Shown here one piece after another: positions 1 through 6,039 of a stretch of DNA of 7,885 bases. This DNA comes from an uncultured Rhizobiaceae group bacterium. Lineage in GTDB: Bacteria > Pseudomonadota > Alphaproteobacteria > Rhizobiales > Rhizobiaceae. The translations under genes and the position numbers were made by a program. The notes beneath the pieces are model-generated. The model saw only the letters and a program-made list of their open reading frames with translations. It did no database searches and was not told the DNA's origin. The first letter of the stretch is position 1. Every line of letters starts with the position of its first letter. The DNA lies in NCBI GenBank assembly GCA_938009335.1, contig CALLHT010000032.1:1-7885 (forward strand). Reading direction: 5' to 3'.

Positions 1-227
1 TTGTCTGTCGGGTTTGGATCGACCTCACTGAACATGGCGCTTCCAAGGTCTGCATCATTCATGAGCGCAAGGGTTCGCCCTGTGATTCCCATGGATGCGA
101 GGCCTTTATCAGTGACCAGCAAGGGCTTGGATATGCCTGCGGCAGAACAGGCTTCTGCGATTTCGGAGATGCGGCCATTGCCAAACCGAATGGGCGTCGG
201 ATAATTCCAGTTGGCCGTTAGCGACAT
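1..227 (-). CDS. Iron-containing alcohol dehydrogenase, N-terminal part (cut by window edge)
   Basis: The reverse strand from ATG 225-227 reads 75 codons without a stop and runs off the left edge. The peptide begins MSLTANWNYPTPIRFGNGRI and continues with LLVTDKGL (about residues 36-43) and FSEVDPNPTD (66-75). These match the start of the group III, iron-dependent alcohol dehydrogenase family: an FGxGR turn, the first Rossmann strand, and the VxPNP segment before the nucleotide-binding GGG motif. Members are cytoplasmic NAD(P)-dependent enzymes that reduce aldehydes or oxidise alcohols. The metal-binding half is outside the window, so substrate and activity cannot be judged. A good ribosome site (AGAGGA, 7 bases before ATG) supports the start. 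Only one base separates it from the stop of the CorC-type gene upstream, so it is probably the fourth gene of the aroK operon. Family assignment is fairly secure; substrate is unknown. Confidence 0.85.
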   Translation of the reverse strand, partial: MSLTANWNYPTPIRFGNGRISEIAEACSAAGISKPLLVTDKGLASMGITGRTLALMNDADLGSAMFSEVDPNPTD

Positions 228-228
228 A

Positions 229-1485
229 TTATAATCCTCTGATGCGTAGACTCGTAATGCGGTTTTTCTCGCGCTTTAAAATGACGAAGCGTTTGCCGTA
301 AAAAGTGAAGGTTTGTTTTTCTTCCGGGATCATTTGGGCTGCATGAATGACCAGCCCCGCAATGGTAGTTGCTTCTTCGTCCGGCAAGTCCCAATCAAGT
401 GCGCGGTTCAAATCACGGATGGGTACTGAGCCATCCACGATCCAAGAGCCATCTGCTTGTGCGGCTACACCGGAAACTTCCGTATCGTGTTCGTCGGCAA
501 TGTCGCCAACGATTTCTTCCAGAATATCTTCCAGCGTAACCATGCCTTCCACTTCGCCATATTCATCGACCACAAGCGCAAGGTGCGCGTTCTTGCGTAA
601 GAAAGCGTTGAGCTGATCTTGAAGGGTTGTGGTTTCCGGCACGAACCAGGGTTTGGTGGCGATCTTCTTGAAATCGATTTTTGAGGCGTCACCGTGTTTT
701 GCAATGGAACGCAACACGTCTTTTGAATGGACCACGCCGATGATGTTGTCATTCTCACCCTGCCAAAGCGGGATGCGGGTGTAAGGACTATCCAAAATCT
801 GTTTGACGATCTGCTCACGGTCATCATCGAGATTGATTGTTTCCATGTTTGTGCGGTGGATCATTACGTCAGACAGTTCGAGCTCGTGCAGGTCCAGAAT
901 GCCACCAAGACGGTCTTTATCGTCTTTCACCATGGAGCCGTCTTTATGCAGCACTTCCACGGCACCGCGTAGCTCTTCATGAGCTGTAAGAAGGCTTTCG
1001 CTCTCGATTTTGAAGCCGACCAACCCGAGGAACATGCGAACAATCCAGCCCACTGCGCGGGCAAAGGGCGAAAGCACTAAAACGATGATGCGAATGATCG
1101 GTGAGACGGTGATCGCAAATTTGTCAGAATGCGCAAGGGCAATTGACTTCGGCATGACCTCGGCAAAAATCACAACAAGGATGGTCATGACGATGGTAGC
1201 AATCGCAACACCCGAAGGGCCGAAAACGGTGATGAAAAAGCTTGTCGCCAATGCGGACGCCAGAATGTTGACGATGTTGTTGCCGATCAGCAGCGTGCCG
1301 ATCAGCTGGTCTTGCCGTTCCAGTAAGCGGGTCACATAGCCTGCGCGTTTATCGCCGTTTTTTTCAAGAGAATGCATCCGTGCACGAGAGGCGGCGGTGA
1401 GTGCTGTCTCTGACCCTGAAAAAAAGGCCGAACAAAGAATGAGAAGAAAGATTGCGAAAATTAGAAGCCAGATGGCGGTGGTCAT
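229..1485 (-). CDS. CNNM/CorC (HlyC) family membrane protein with CBS pair
   Basis: A 418-residue inner-membrane protein of the DUF21/CNNM plus CBS family, linked to Mg2+ and Co2+ transport and often annotated as hemolysin. The N-terminal CNNM domain has hydrophobic segments near residues 5-24, 62-84, 92-112 and 128-150. It carries the family signatures SGSETALTAASRAR (23-36), IGNNIVNILAS (67-77) and EVMPKSIAL (109-117). A CBS pair follows at about 205-330, with the hallmark VVDEYGEVEGMVTLEDILEE (305-324). A CorC/HlyC C-terminal domain fills about 345-418. Length and domain order are normal for a complete member. Its ATG (1483-1485) overlaps the aroB stop by 4 bases and has no clear ribosome site of its own, so translation is probably coupled to aroB. 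The order aroK-aroB-CorC-like is recurrent in Hyphomicrobiales. Divalent cation efflux or import is inferred from family only. Confidence 0.93.
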   Translation of the reverse strand: MTTAIWLLIFAIFLLILCSAFFSGSETALTAASRARMHSLEKNGDKRAGYVTRLLERQDQLIGTLLIGNNIVNILASALATSFFITVFGPSGVAIATIVMTILVVIFAEVMPKSIALAHSDKFAITVSPIIRIIVLVLSPFARAVGWIVRMFLGLVGFKIESESLLTAHEELRGAVEVLHKDGSMVKDDKDRLGGILDLHELELSDVMIHRTNMETINLDDDREQIVKQILDSPYTRIPLWQGENDNIIGVVHSKDVLRSIAKHGDASKIDFKKIATKPWFVPETTTLQDQLNAFLRKNAHLALVVDEYGEVEGMVTLEDILEEIVGDIADEHDTEVSGVAAQADGSWIVDGSVPIRDLNRALDWDLPDEEATTIAGLVIHAAQMIPEEKQTFTFYGKRFVILKREKNRITSLRIRGL

Positions 1486-2603
1486 GAGTTTAGCTGATCC
1501 GTTAGAAACGCTGATACTTCAGATGGGGGTACGTCGTCGGCAATATAGGACTTTCCAACGCCTTTTGTAAGAATAAAGGTGAGGGCGCCGCGTTTCACCT
1601 TTTTGTCCTGTGCGATGAAACTCATGAGTGTTTCAACCGATGGTAAATCGCCCGGGATATCCTGTATGCGGGTCGGTAGGCCCACGGCTTTTAGATGAGC
1701 TTCTACACGTGAGACATCATCCGCGGCACATTGGTTCAATCGGTTCGAGAATTGGTGTGCCAACATCATGCCGATGGCAACGCCTTCGCCATGTACCAAG
1801 CGGGCTCCATCATAGGCGGTATAACCTTCCAGCGCATGCCCGAATGTGTGGCCGAGATTTAGTAATGCGCGCTGGCCTTTTTCGGTTTCGTCAGCGGCAA
1901 CGATTTCCGCCTTAGCTTCGCAGGATTGCGCGATTGCTTTCGTGAGCGATGGGCCATGACTGAACACGTCTTTATAGTTTTGCTCAAGAAATGCGAAGAA
2001 GTCCGGGTATTTGATTAATCCGTATTTTGCGACTTCGGCATAGCCTGCACGAAACTCGCGTTCGGAAAGTGTCTTCAGAACGTCGAGATCAATCAGAACT
2101 TTTGAGGGTTGATAGAATGCACCAACGAGGTTTTTACCGTGTTGTGAATTGATGCCGGTTTTGCCTCCAACGGATGAATCGACCTGCGCCAGTAAAGAAG
2201 TCGGGATTTGAATGAACTTCATGCCTCTGCGAGCAATGGATGCGGCAAAGCCTGCCAGATCCCCCACAACGCCTCCACCAAAAGCCAGCACCAAGTCTGA
2301 ACGCTCTAACCTCAGTTCCAGAATTTTGTCGGTTACCTCTTGCAACACAGGCCAGCTTTTTGACTTTTCACCGGCAGCAACTTCAATCGTAGCGTGTTGA
2401 ATATCGGCTTCATCGAGATGACCGCGTAACGTCTCCCCATGTGCGGCATTGACGTTGGTATCGGTAACGATCACGCAACGTGCACCAGGAGACGCATTTT
2501 CGATTGCTTCTGCAATGCCGGACAAAACGTTCGAACCTATCTCAATGTCATACGAGCGCTCTCCCAACTCAACGGGAACCCGAGTGGCGTTATCAGATGT
2601 CAT
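1482..2603 (-). CDS. aroB: 3-dehydroquinate synthase
   Basis: AroB converts 3-deoxy-D-arabino-heptulosonate 7-phosphate to 3-dehydroquinate, the second step of the shikimate pathway, in the cytoplasm with NAD+ and a divalent metal. The 373-residue product shows the family motifs in order: GGGVVGDLAGFAAS (109-122, nucleotide binding), PTSLLAQVDSSVGGKTGIN (134-152), GKNLVGAFYQP (156-166), YAEVAKYG (188-195), LNLGHTFGHALE (248-259) and VHGEGVAIGM (270-279). Glu190, His252 and His271 are the expected metal ligands. Lys148, Lys158 and Lys193 are expected active-site lysines. The length is slightly above the usual 350-370 but nothing is missing. The start codon overlaps the aroK stop by 4 bases and has AAGGAAG 7 bases upstream, so it is both coupled and well initiated. 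Pairing with aroK is typical of bacteria. Confidence 0.98.
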   Translation of the reverse strand: MTSDNATRVPVELGERSYDIEIGSNVLSGIAEAIENASPGARCVIVTDTNVNAAHGETLRGHLDEADIQHATIEVAAGEKSKSWPVLQEVTDKILELRLERSDLVLAFGGGVVGDLAGFAASIARRGMKFIQIPTSLLAQVDSSVGGKTGINSQHGKNLVGAFYQPSKVLIDLDVLKTLSEREFRAGYAEVAKYGLIKYPDFFAFLEQNYKDVFSHGPSLTKAIAQSCEAKAEIVAADETEKGQRALLNLGHTFGHALEGYTAYDGARLVHGEGVAIGMMLAHQFSNRLNQCAADDVSRVEAHLKAVGLPTRIQDIPGDLPSVETLMSFIAQDKKVKRGALTFILTKGVGKSYIADDVPPSEVSAFLTDQLNS

Positions 2604-3190
2604 TGCGCAGCTTCCTTGGCTTCTTCTGACAGGTGTTCATCAAGCCTGTTAAGCAGATGATTTCGCATTTCAGATTTTGTGCCTGGTACAGATTGTACAT
2701 GCAGGTTTGAAAGCGCATAGATCGGCTCTCGTTTAGCCATAAGATCGATCAGGATTTCACGCGGATTTCCTTTTGTGAGCAAAGGACGTTTTCCCGGCTT
2801 GCGCATGACGCGCTCATACAGTGTATCAAAATCAACGTTGAGCCAGACGGATAAGCCGTTATCCAGAATATTCCTGCGGGTTTCATCGTTAAGGAAAGCG
2901 CCGCCTCCCAGTGCAAGCACCATGGGACCTTCGGTGATAAGCCGCGAAATAACGCGCTCCTCAAGACGACGAAATTCAGGCTCTCCATACTCCTTGAAAA
3001 TATCCGCAACACTGCGACCAGCCGCGAGTTCGATCTCTTCATCCGCATCTTTGAATTCAATGTGGAGTTTGCGGGCCAGCATTTTGCCAATAGCAGATTT
3101 TCCACAGCCCATCATGCCGACAAGGACGATGCTTCTTGCGCCCAGTCGCTCCAGTATTCTGGCTGTTTTTGATCTGCGTCTTGCTGGCAT
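2600..3190 (-). CDS. aroK: Shikimate kinase
   Basis: Phosphorylates shikimate at the 3-hydroxyl with ATP, the fifth step of chorismate synthesis. Starting at ATG 3188-3190 the protein has 196 residues. It shows the P-loop GMMGCGKS (25-32), the shikimate-binding DAD (48-50), EFRRLE (72-77, Arg74), ALGGGAF (93-99), the lid arginine in KRPLL (134-138, Arg135) and REPIYAL (154-160). All are expected for a working enzyme. The reading frame stays open upstream to about 3448, but those codons lie in the inserted 264-bp element, resemble nothing in the family and are not real coding sequence. A second in-frame ATG (3203-3205) is provided by the element's own terminal repeat and would add five residues. 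Neither ATG has a recognisable Shine-Dalgarno sequence, so the start is uncertain between the two. It is the first gene of the operon. Confidence 0.95.
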   Translation of the reverse strand: MPARRRSKTARILERLGARSIVLVGMMGCGKSAIGKMLARKLHIEFKDADEEIELAAGRSVADIFKEYGEPEFRRLEERVISRLITEGPMVLALGGGAFLNDETRRNILDNGLSVWLNVDFDTLYERVMRKPGKRPLLTKGNPREILIDLMAKREPIYALSNLHVQSVPGTKSEMRNHLLNRLDEHLSEEAKEAAQ

Positions 3191-3197
3191 GATACTA

Positions 3198-3242
3198 GGG
3201 TCCATACTCAATGAGGAGATTGTTTTGGCACAAGAAAATTTG
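3198..3242 (+). repeat. Left terminal inverted repeat of the element
   Basis: The outer 45 bases pair with the inverted sequence at 3417-3461, with 9 mismatches counted by hand. On the minus strand this repeat contains an ATG (3203-3205) in frame with aroK. Confidence 0.85.
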
Positions 3243-3416
3243 TTTAAATGCAAGGAATGGACCGCAGGGCATTGCTTGGCTACGGTCAAGGGTCTTGACG
3301 CAGCAGTTGGACAAATTTTCAGTGTCGTTGCACGGTTGGAGCTCTTTGCACCGTGACTTGCGTCGAAAATCCTCGAAAACCGGAAGGTTTCTTGCGGTTT
3401 TCTCCTTGTCACAGAG

Positions 3417-3461
3417 CAAATTTCTTCCAACCAAAATAAACTCCTCATTGAGTCTGGACCC
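3417..3461 (-). repeat. Right terminal inverted repeat of the element
   Basis: Inverted partner of 3198-3242. Its outermost bases read GGACCC next to the TA at 3462-3463. Confidence 0.85.
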
Positions 3462-3484
3462 TAAGGTGTTCCCGTTTAGGTCTT

Positions 3485-3511
3485 TCGATACCATTCACCT
3501 TGTTGCGTCAA
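3485..3511 (-). promoter_or_regulatory. Possible promoter of the aroK operon, upstream of the element
   Basis: On the minus strand TTGACG (3511 down to 3506) is followed after 15 bases by TATCGA (3490 down to 3485). A TTGACG-type -35 with a short spacer is common in alphaproteobacterial housekeeping promoters. It is the best candidate between the divergent genes. Without the insertion it would stand about 30 bases before the aroK ATG; now the distance is about 295 bases. Inferred from sequence only. Confidence 0.4.
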
Positions 3512-3552
3512 GAGTATTTTGATTTTGTATCCTTGTGCTACAACGAAATCGG

Positions 3553-3581
3553 TTGCCAATCAGCTTTGTATTTTTCATAAA
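3553..3581 (+). promoter_or_regulatory. Possible promoter of the small membrane protein and xerD
   Basis: TTGCCA (3553-3558), a 17-base spacer and CATAAA (3576-3581) stand 30 bases before the ATG of the 48-residue protein. The match to consensus is moderate. Position between the divergent genes is right for it. Confidence 0.35.
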
Positions 3582-3611
3582 GAAGAAGCCGAGACTGAGG
3601 GGTCAAGCTGA

Positions 3612-3758
3612 ATGCCTAGTTTAATTCGTTTTCTGTTTGTATTGGGTATCCTTGCCGGGATCGTTTACGGCGGCATGTTTGCGTTGACTATATTTGTAGA
3701 GCCAACGCCGCGGGAAATGACGGTGAAAATTCCGGCCAAAAAACTCAATCCACAATAG
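3612..3758 (+). CDS. 48-residue single-pass membrane protein, conserved upstream of xerD
   Basis: The frame reads MPSLIRFLFVLGILAGIVYG, then a continued hydrophobic stretch to about residue 29, then a polar tail with EMTVKIPAKKLNPQ at the end. It looks like one transmembrane helix (about residues 5-29) with a short C-terminal tail. GAGGGG about 10 bases before the ATG is a good ribosome site. From memory, small proteins with this layout (helix, then FVEP, then an EMTV-IP-LNP-type tail) are encoded just before xerD in many Hyphomicrobiales. This points to a real, conserved gene rather than chance. Function is unknown. The stop is 19 bases before the xerD start, so the two are probably cotranscribed. 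It is easily missed by length cut-offs. Confidence 0.8.
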   Translation: MPSLIRFLFVLGILAGIVYGGMFALTIFVEPTPREMTVKIPAKKLNPQ

Positions 3759-3777
3759 CACCGAAGCAGGTGATGGC

Positions 3778-4707
3778 GTGAACGAAGCGCATCTTGTTGA
3801 AGCATTTCTGGAAATGATGAGTGCAGAGCGTGGCTCGGCTAAGAACACGCTTGAATCTTATGAGCGGGATTTATCCGGCTATCTTCTGTCTTTGCAGGAC
3901 CAAGGTGAACAGCCCTCAAGCTGCTTGACGCCTGTGATCCAGAAACATCTCTCCGGTTTGATGGCTGAAGGCATGTCTGCATCTACGCAAGCCAGGCATT
4001 TATCTGCGATCCGGCAATTCCATAAATTCTTGTTTGCCGAAGGCGTGCGAACTGACGATCCAACATCGACGATTGACAGTCCCAAGACCGGCCGCCCGCT
4101 GCCAAAAGTTATGAGCATCGAAGAAGTGGATATTTTGCTGAGCCTTGCAGAACAAGAGATGCGCCTGCCAAAGGCGACTGCTGCCCAAAAGTTGCGGTCA
4201 TCGCGGCTCTATTGTTTGCTTGAGCTATTATATGCGACCGGCATGCGGGTAAGCGAGTTGGTTAGCTTGCCTGCAACAAGTGCAAACGCAACAGGGCGGT
4301 TTCTCACGATTGTTGGTAAGGGCAACAAAGAGCGGATTGTGCCTTTGTCGGAGCGGTGTAAATACGCAATGCAGGCCTATGCGGAAACACAAAAGGCATC
4401 AGGAAAGCATGTGGATTCTTCTTTCCTGTTTCCTGCAAGCTCAAAAGAAGGTCATTTTGCACGTCAGGCCTTTGGGCGCGATTTAAAAGATCTTGCTATC
4501 CGAGCCGGGCTGGATGCAGCCAAGGTTTCACCGCATGTGCTGCGTCATGCATTTGCAAGTCACCTGTTACAAAACGGTGCGGACTTGCGCGCTGTGCAGC
4601 AATTGCTTGGGCATTCGGATATTTCCACGACACAGATTTATACGCATGTCTTGGACGAGCGTTTGAAGCAACTGGTTGAAGAACATCATCCGTTGGCGAA
4701 AACCTGA
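3778..4707 (+). CDS. xerD: Tyrosine recombinase XerD
   Basis: XerD acts with XerC at the dif site to resolve chromosome dimers at division. The 309-residue product has the SAM-like N-terminal DNA-binding domain (about 3-90) and the catalytic domain (about 105-305). The catalytic set is complete: Arg157 in ATGMRVSELVSLP, Lys181 in GKGNKERIVPL, His253 and Arg256 in HVLRHAFASHLL, His279 in LLGHS, and the nucleophile Tyr288 in TQIYTHV. Position after the small membrane protein, divergent from aroK, is the usual chromosomal xerD site in Hyphomicrobiales, so this is the housekeeping enzyme and not a phage or integron integrase. The start is GTG 3778-3780, with AGG 7 bases before it. A three-codon frame (ATG GCG TGA, 3773-3781) overlaps this start. 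The gene ends 12 bases before the end of the convergent gene. Confidence 0.95.
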   Translation: MNEAHLVEAFLEMMSAERGSAKNTLESYERDLSGYLLSLQDQGEQPSSCLTPVIQKHLSGLMAEGMSASTQARHLSAIRQFHKFLFAEGVRTDDPTSTIDSPKTGRPLPKVMSIEEVDILLSLAEQEMRLPKATAAQKLRSSRLYCLLELLYATGMRVSELVSLPATSANATGRFLTIVGKGNKERIVPLSERCKYAMQAYAETQKASGKHVDSSFLFPASSKEGHFARQAFGRDLKDLAIRAGLDAAKVSPHVLRHAFASHLLQNGADLRAVQQLLGHSDISTTQIYTHVLDERLKQLVEEHHPLAKT

Positions 4708-4719
4708 TCTGAAGTTTTG

Positions 4720-5955
4720 TTATTCACCCACCACACGGAAAGGGGCTGAATGAGGCAGGTCTACATAACCATCGCGTGTTTGTGGGGTTTTCATGCCTAG
4801 AGCCTGACCTGCAATCTGATTTCTCAGAACTTGAGCTGTTCCACCGCCGATGGTGAACATGCGAACATCGCGGTACATGCGTTCTAGGGGTTCTTGATCG
4901 CCATAACCTCGCGCCCCAAACATCTGGAGCGCGTCACTCACGGTTTTAATTGCTGCCTCAGAAGCAAAAAGTTTAGCTCTTGCGGCAAGGTTCATGTCTG
5001 GAAACCCGGTTGGGCTTGTGTCTGCAGACTTTGCTGCTTCATGAAGCATAAGACGGGACGCGTGAACGCTGGTGTCCATATCGGCAATCATCCATTGAAG
5101 GCCCTGGAATTCAGCCAATGGGCGCCCGAACTGTTCGCGTTTCTTCAAGTAGTCTTTTGCGCGATTAAGCGCGCCAGCCGCAATGCCCATAGCAACGGTT
5201 CCCGCGCCCACACGCTGTGAGTTATACGCGGTCATGAGTTCAGCAAAGCCTTTGTGATAACCAGATTTGGGCTTTAATGCGAAAGCCTCGTCAATCTCGA
5301 CATTGTCAAAATGCAATTCTGCTTCTGGCATGCCGCATAGGCCCATGGTGTGTTCGCGGCGGCGAATTTCAAACCCTCGCGGGTTTATGCCTTTTGAAGG
5401 GTCGCGGTGAAGAATGAAGCCGCCAATCCCAAGATCGTTGTTTTGTTCATCAATCACACGCGCAAACACCAAATGGAGCTTGGAGACGCCGCCGCCGGTA
5501 ATCCAGTGCTTGGTGCCGTTCAGAATATATTTGTCGCCGCATTTGCGCGCGGTGGTTTGCATTTCTGTTGCAGCACTTCCTGCCTCGGGCTCAGTGATGC
5601 AAATCGCAGGTTTATCGCCTGCCAAAACAATTGGGGCACAAAAGTCTTTTTGGAATTTTGAGCCATAGGCCATCACAGCACTGATGCCGCCCATGTTTGC
5701 TTCTACAACAATGCGAGCGGTGAGTGTGCAGGCTTTTGCGATTTCTTCGATAACTAGAACGCAGTCGTGAAACGAGGCGGCCAGCCCGCCATGTTCGCGC
5801 GGCAGCGTCATGCCCATTAGTCCGGCATCGACCAAGTGTGGAATGTTGTCCCAGCAATAGGTGCGAGTCTTGTCCCATTCATCAGCACGAGCCGCAAATG
5901 TGGGCGCGAGTTCCTGAGCAAGCTCTTTGTACAGATTTGGTCTGATGGCGATCAT
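4720..5955 (-). CDS. Acyl-CoA dehydrogenase-fold protein, probable desulfinase-like
   Basis: A 411-residue soluble flavoprotein of the acyl-CoA dehydrogenase fold. It has an N-terminal helical domain (about 5-115), the FAD-contacting strand ICITEPEAGSAATEM (118-132) with HWITGG (150-155), and a C-terminal helical domain with REQFGRPLAEFQ (273-284), QMFGARGYG (344-352) and IGGGTAQVLRN (369-379). A catalytic Glu is normally either in the YEGT-type loop or at the isovaleryl-CoA dehydrogenase position. Here these are Gly371 and Gln247. Arg81 lies where glutaryl-CoA dehydrogenase carries the Arg that binds its substrate carboxylate. Published work on the Advenella 3-sulfinopropionyl-CoA desulfinase reports Arg84, Gln246 and Gly366 for the same roles. 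I therefore infer desulfinase-type chemistry on an anionic acyl-CoA rather than dehydrogenation. ATG 5953-5955 is chosen because AGGAG lies 6 bases upstream; the TTG at 5970 lies before that site. A divergent LysR gene is the likely regulator. Confidence 0.85.
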   Translation of the reverse strand: MIAIRPNLYKELAQELAPTFAARADEWDKTRTYCWDNIPHLVDAGLMGMTLPREHGGLAASFHDCVLVIEEIAKACTLTARIVVEANMGGISAVMAYGSKFQKDFCAPIVLAGDKPAICITEPEAGSAATEMQTTARKCGDKYILNGTKHWITGGGVSKLHLVFARVIDEQNNDLGIGGFILHRDPSKGINPRGFEIRRREHTMGLCGMPEAELHFDNVEIDEAFALKPKSGYHKGFAELMTAYNSQRVGAGTVAMGIAAGALNRAKDYLKKREQFGRPLAEFQGLQWMIADMDTSVHASRLMLHEAAKSADTSPTGFPDMNLAARAKLFASEAAIKTVSDALQMFGARGYGDQEPLERMYRDVRMFTIGGGTAQVLRNQIAGQALGMKTPQTRDGYVDLPHSAPFRVVGE

Positions 5956-5963
5956 GTAAAACT

Positions 5964-5982
5964 CCTGCAATCATGATGCAGG
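5964..5982. promoter_or_regulatory. Dyad over the leader of the acyl-CoA dehydrogenase-like gene
   Basis: CCTGCAATCATGATGCAGG has perfect 6-base arms (CCTGCA and TGCAGG) around 7 bases, with a nested ATCATGAT palindrome. On the minus strand it includes the AGGAG ribosome site region before ATG 5955, so a protein bound here, or an RNA hairpin, would affect expression. Candidate LysR operator. Confidence 0.4.
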
Positions 5983-6003
5983 ATTGTTAAATTCGAAACA
6001 ATC
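5982..6003. promoter_or_regulatory. Dyad in the divergent gap, candidate LysR operator
   Basis: GATTGTT (5982-5988) and AACAATC (5997-6003) form a perfect 7-base inverted repeat around 8 AT-rich bases. It lies midway between the divergent starts at 5955 and 6040, the usual place for a LysR-family binding site controlling both genes. Confidence 0.5.
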
Positions 6004-6039
6004 TAATAAAAGTGAATACTAAGTTCAGGAATTTTGAAT

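Larger units (their letters stand above)
3198..3461. mobile_element. MITE-like non-autonomous insertion, TA-flanked
   Basis: A 264-bp element whose ends are inverted copies. Each begins GGGTCCA, one variable base, then ACTCAATGAGGAG. Over the outer 45 bp, 36 positions match by my hand alignment (28 of the first 31). Weaker matching, including CAAGGA and ACCGCA in register, continues to about 70 bp. The dinucleotide TA flanks both sides (3196-3197 and 3462-3463), as expected for a 2-bp target duplication. There is no transposase gene, so it would need mobilisation in trans. TA duplication fits either IS630/Tc1-mariner or the IS427-like branch of IS5; I cannot decide between them. It sits between the aroK start and the probable aroK promoter, so it would become a long foldable 5' leader. 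It also explains the spurious long open frames on both strands here, whose translations resemble each other because the element is palindromic. Confidence 0.85.

Noticed and set aside
3191..3448. An 86-codon N-terminal extension of aroK that stays in frame
   Set aside because: It lies in the inserted element, has no similarity to shikimate kinases, and the family motifs fit a start at 3190 or 3205.
2775..3522. Plus-strand open frames opposite aroK and across the element
   Set aside because: They are antisense to a clear gene or arise from the palindromic element, and show no domain or ribosome site.
3778..4707. Phage or integron integrase belonging to the nearby element
   Set aside because: Sequence and chromosomal neighbourhood are those of housekeeping xerD, and MITEs of this type are not moved by tyrosine recombinases.
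4700..4722. Bidirectional terminator between xerD and the convergent gene
   Set aside because: Only a weak AAAAC/GTTTT pairing is present within the 12-base gap and gene ends, not enough for a call.
5956..5970. TTG at 5970 as the start of the acyl-CoA dehydrogenase-like gene
   Set aside because: The AGGAG site lies between it and ATG 5955, so the ATG is the better start.
6034..6036. TTG as the start of the LysR gene
   Set aside because: Too close to the CAGGA site (3 bases); ATG 6040 has normal spacing.
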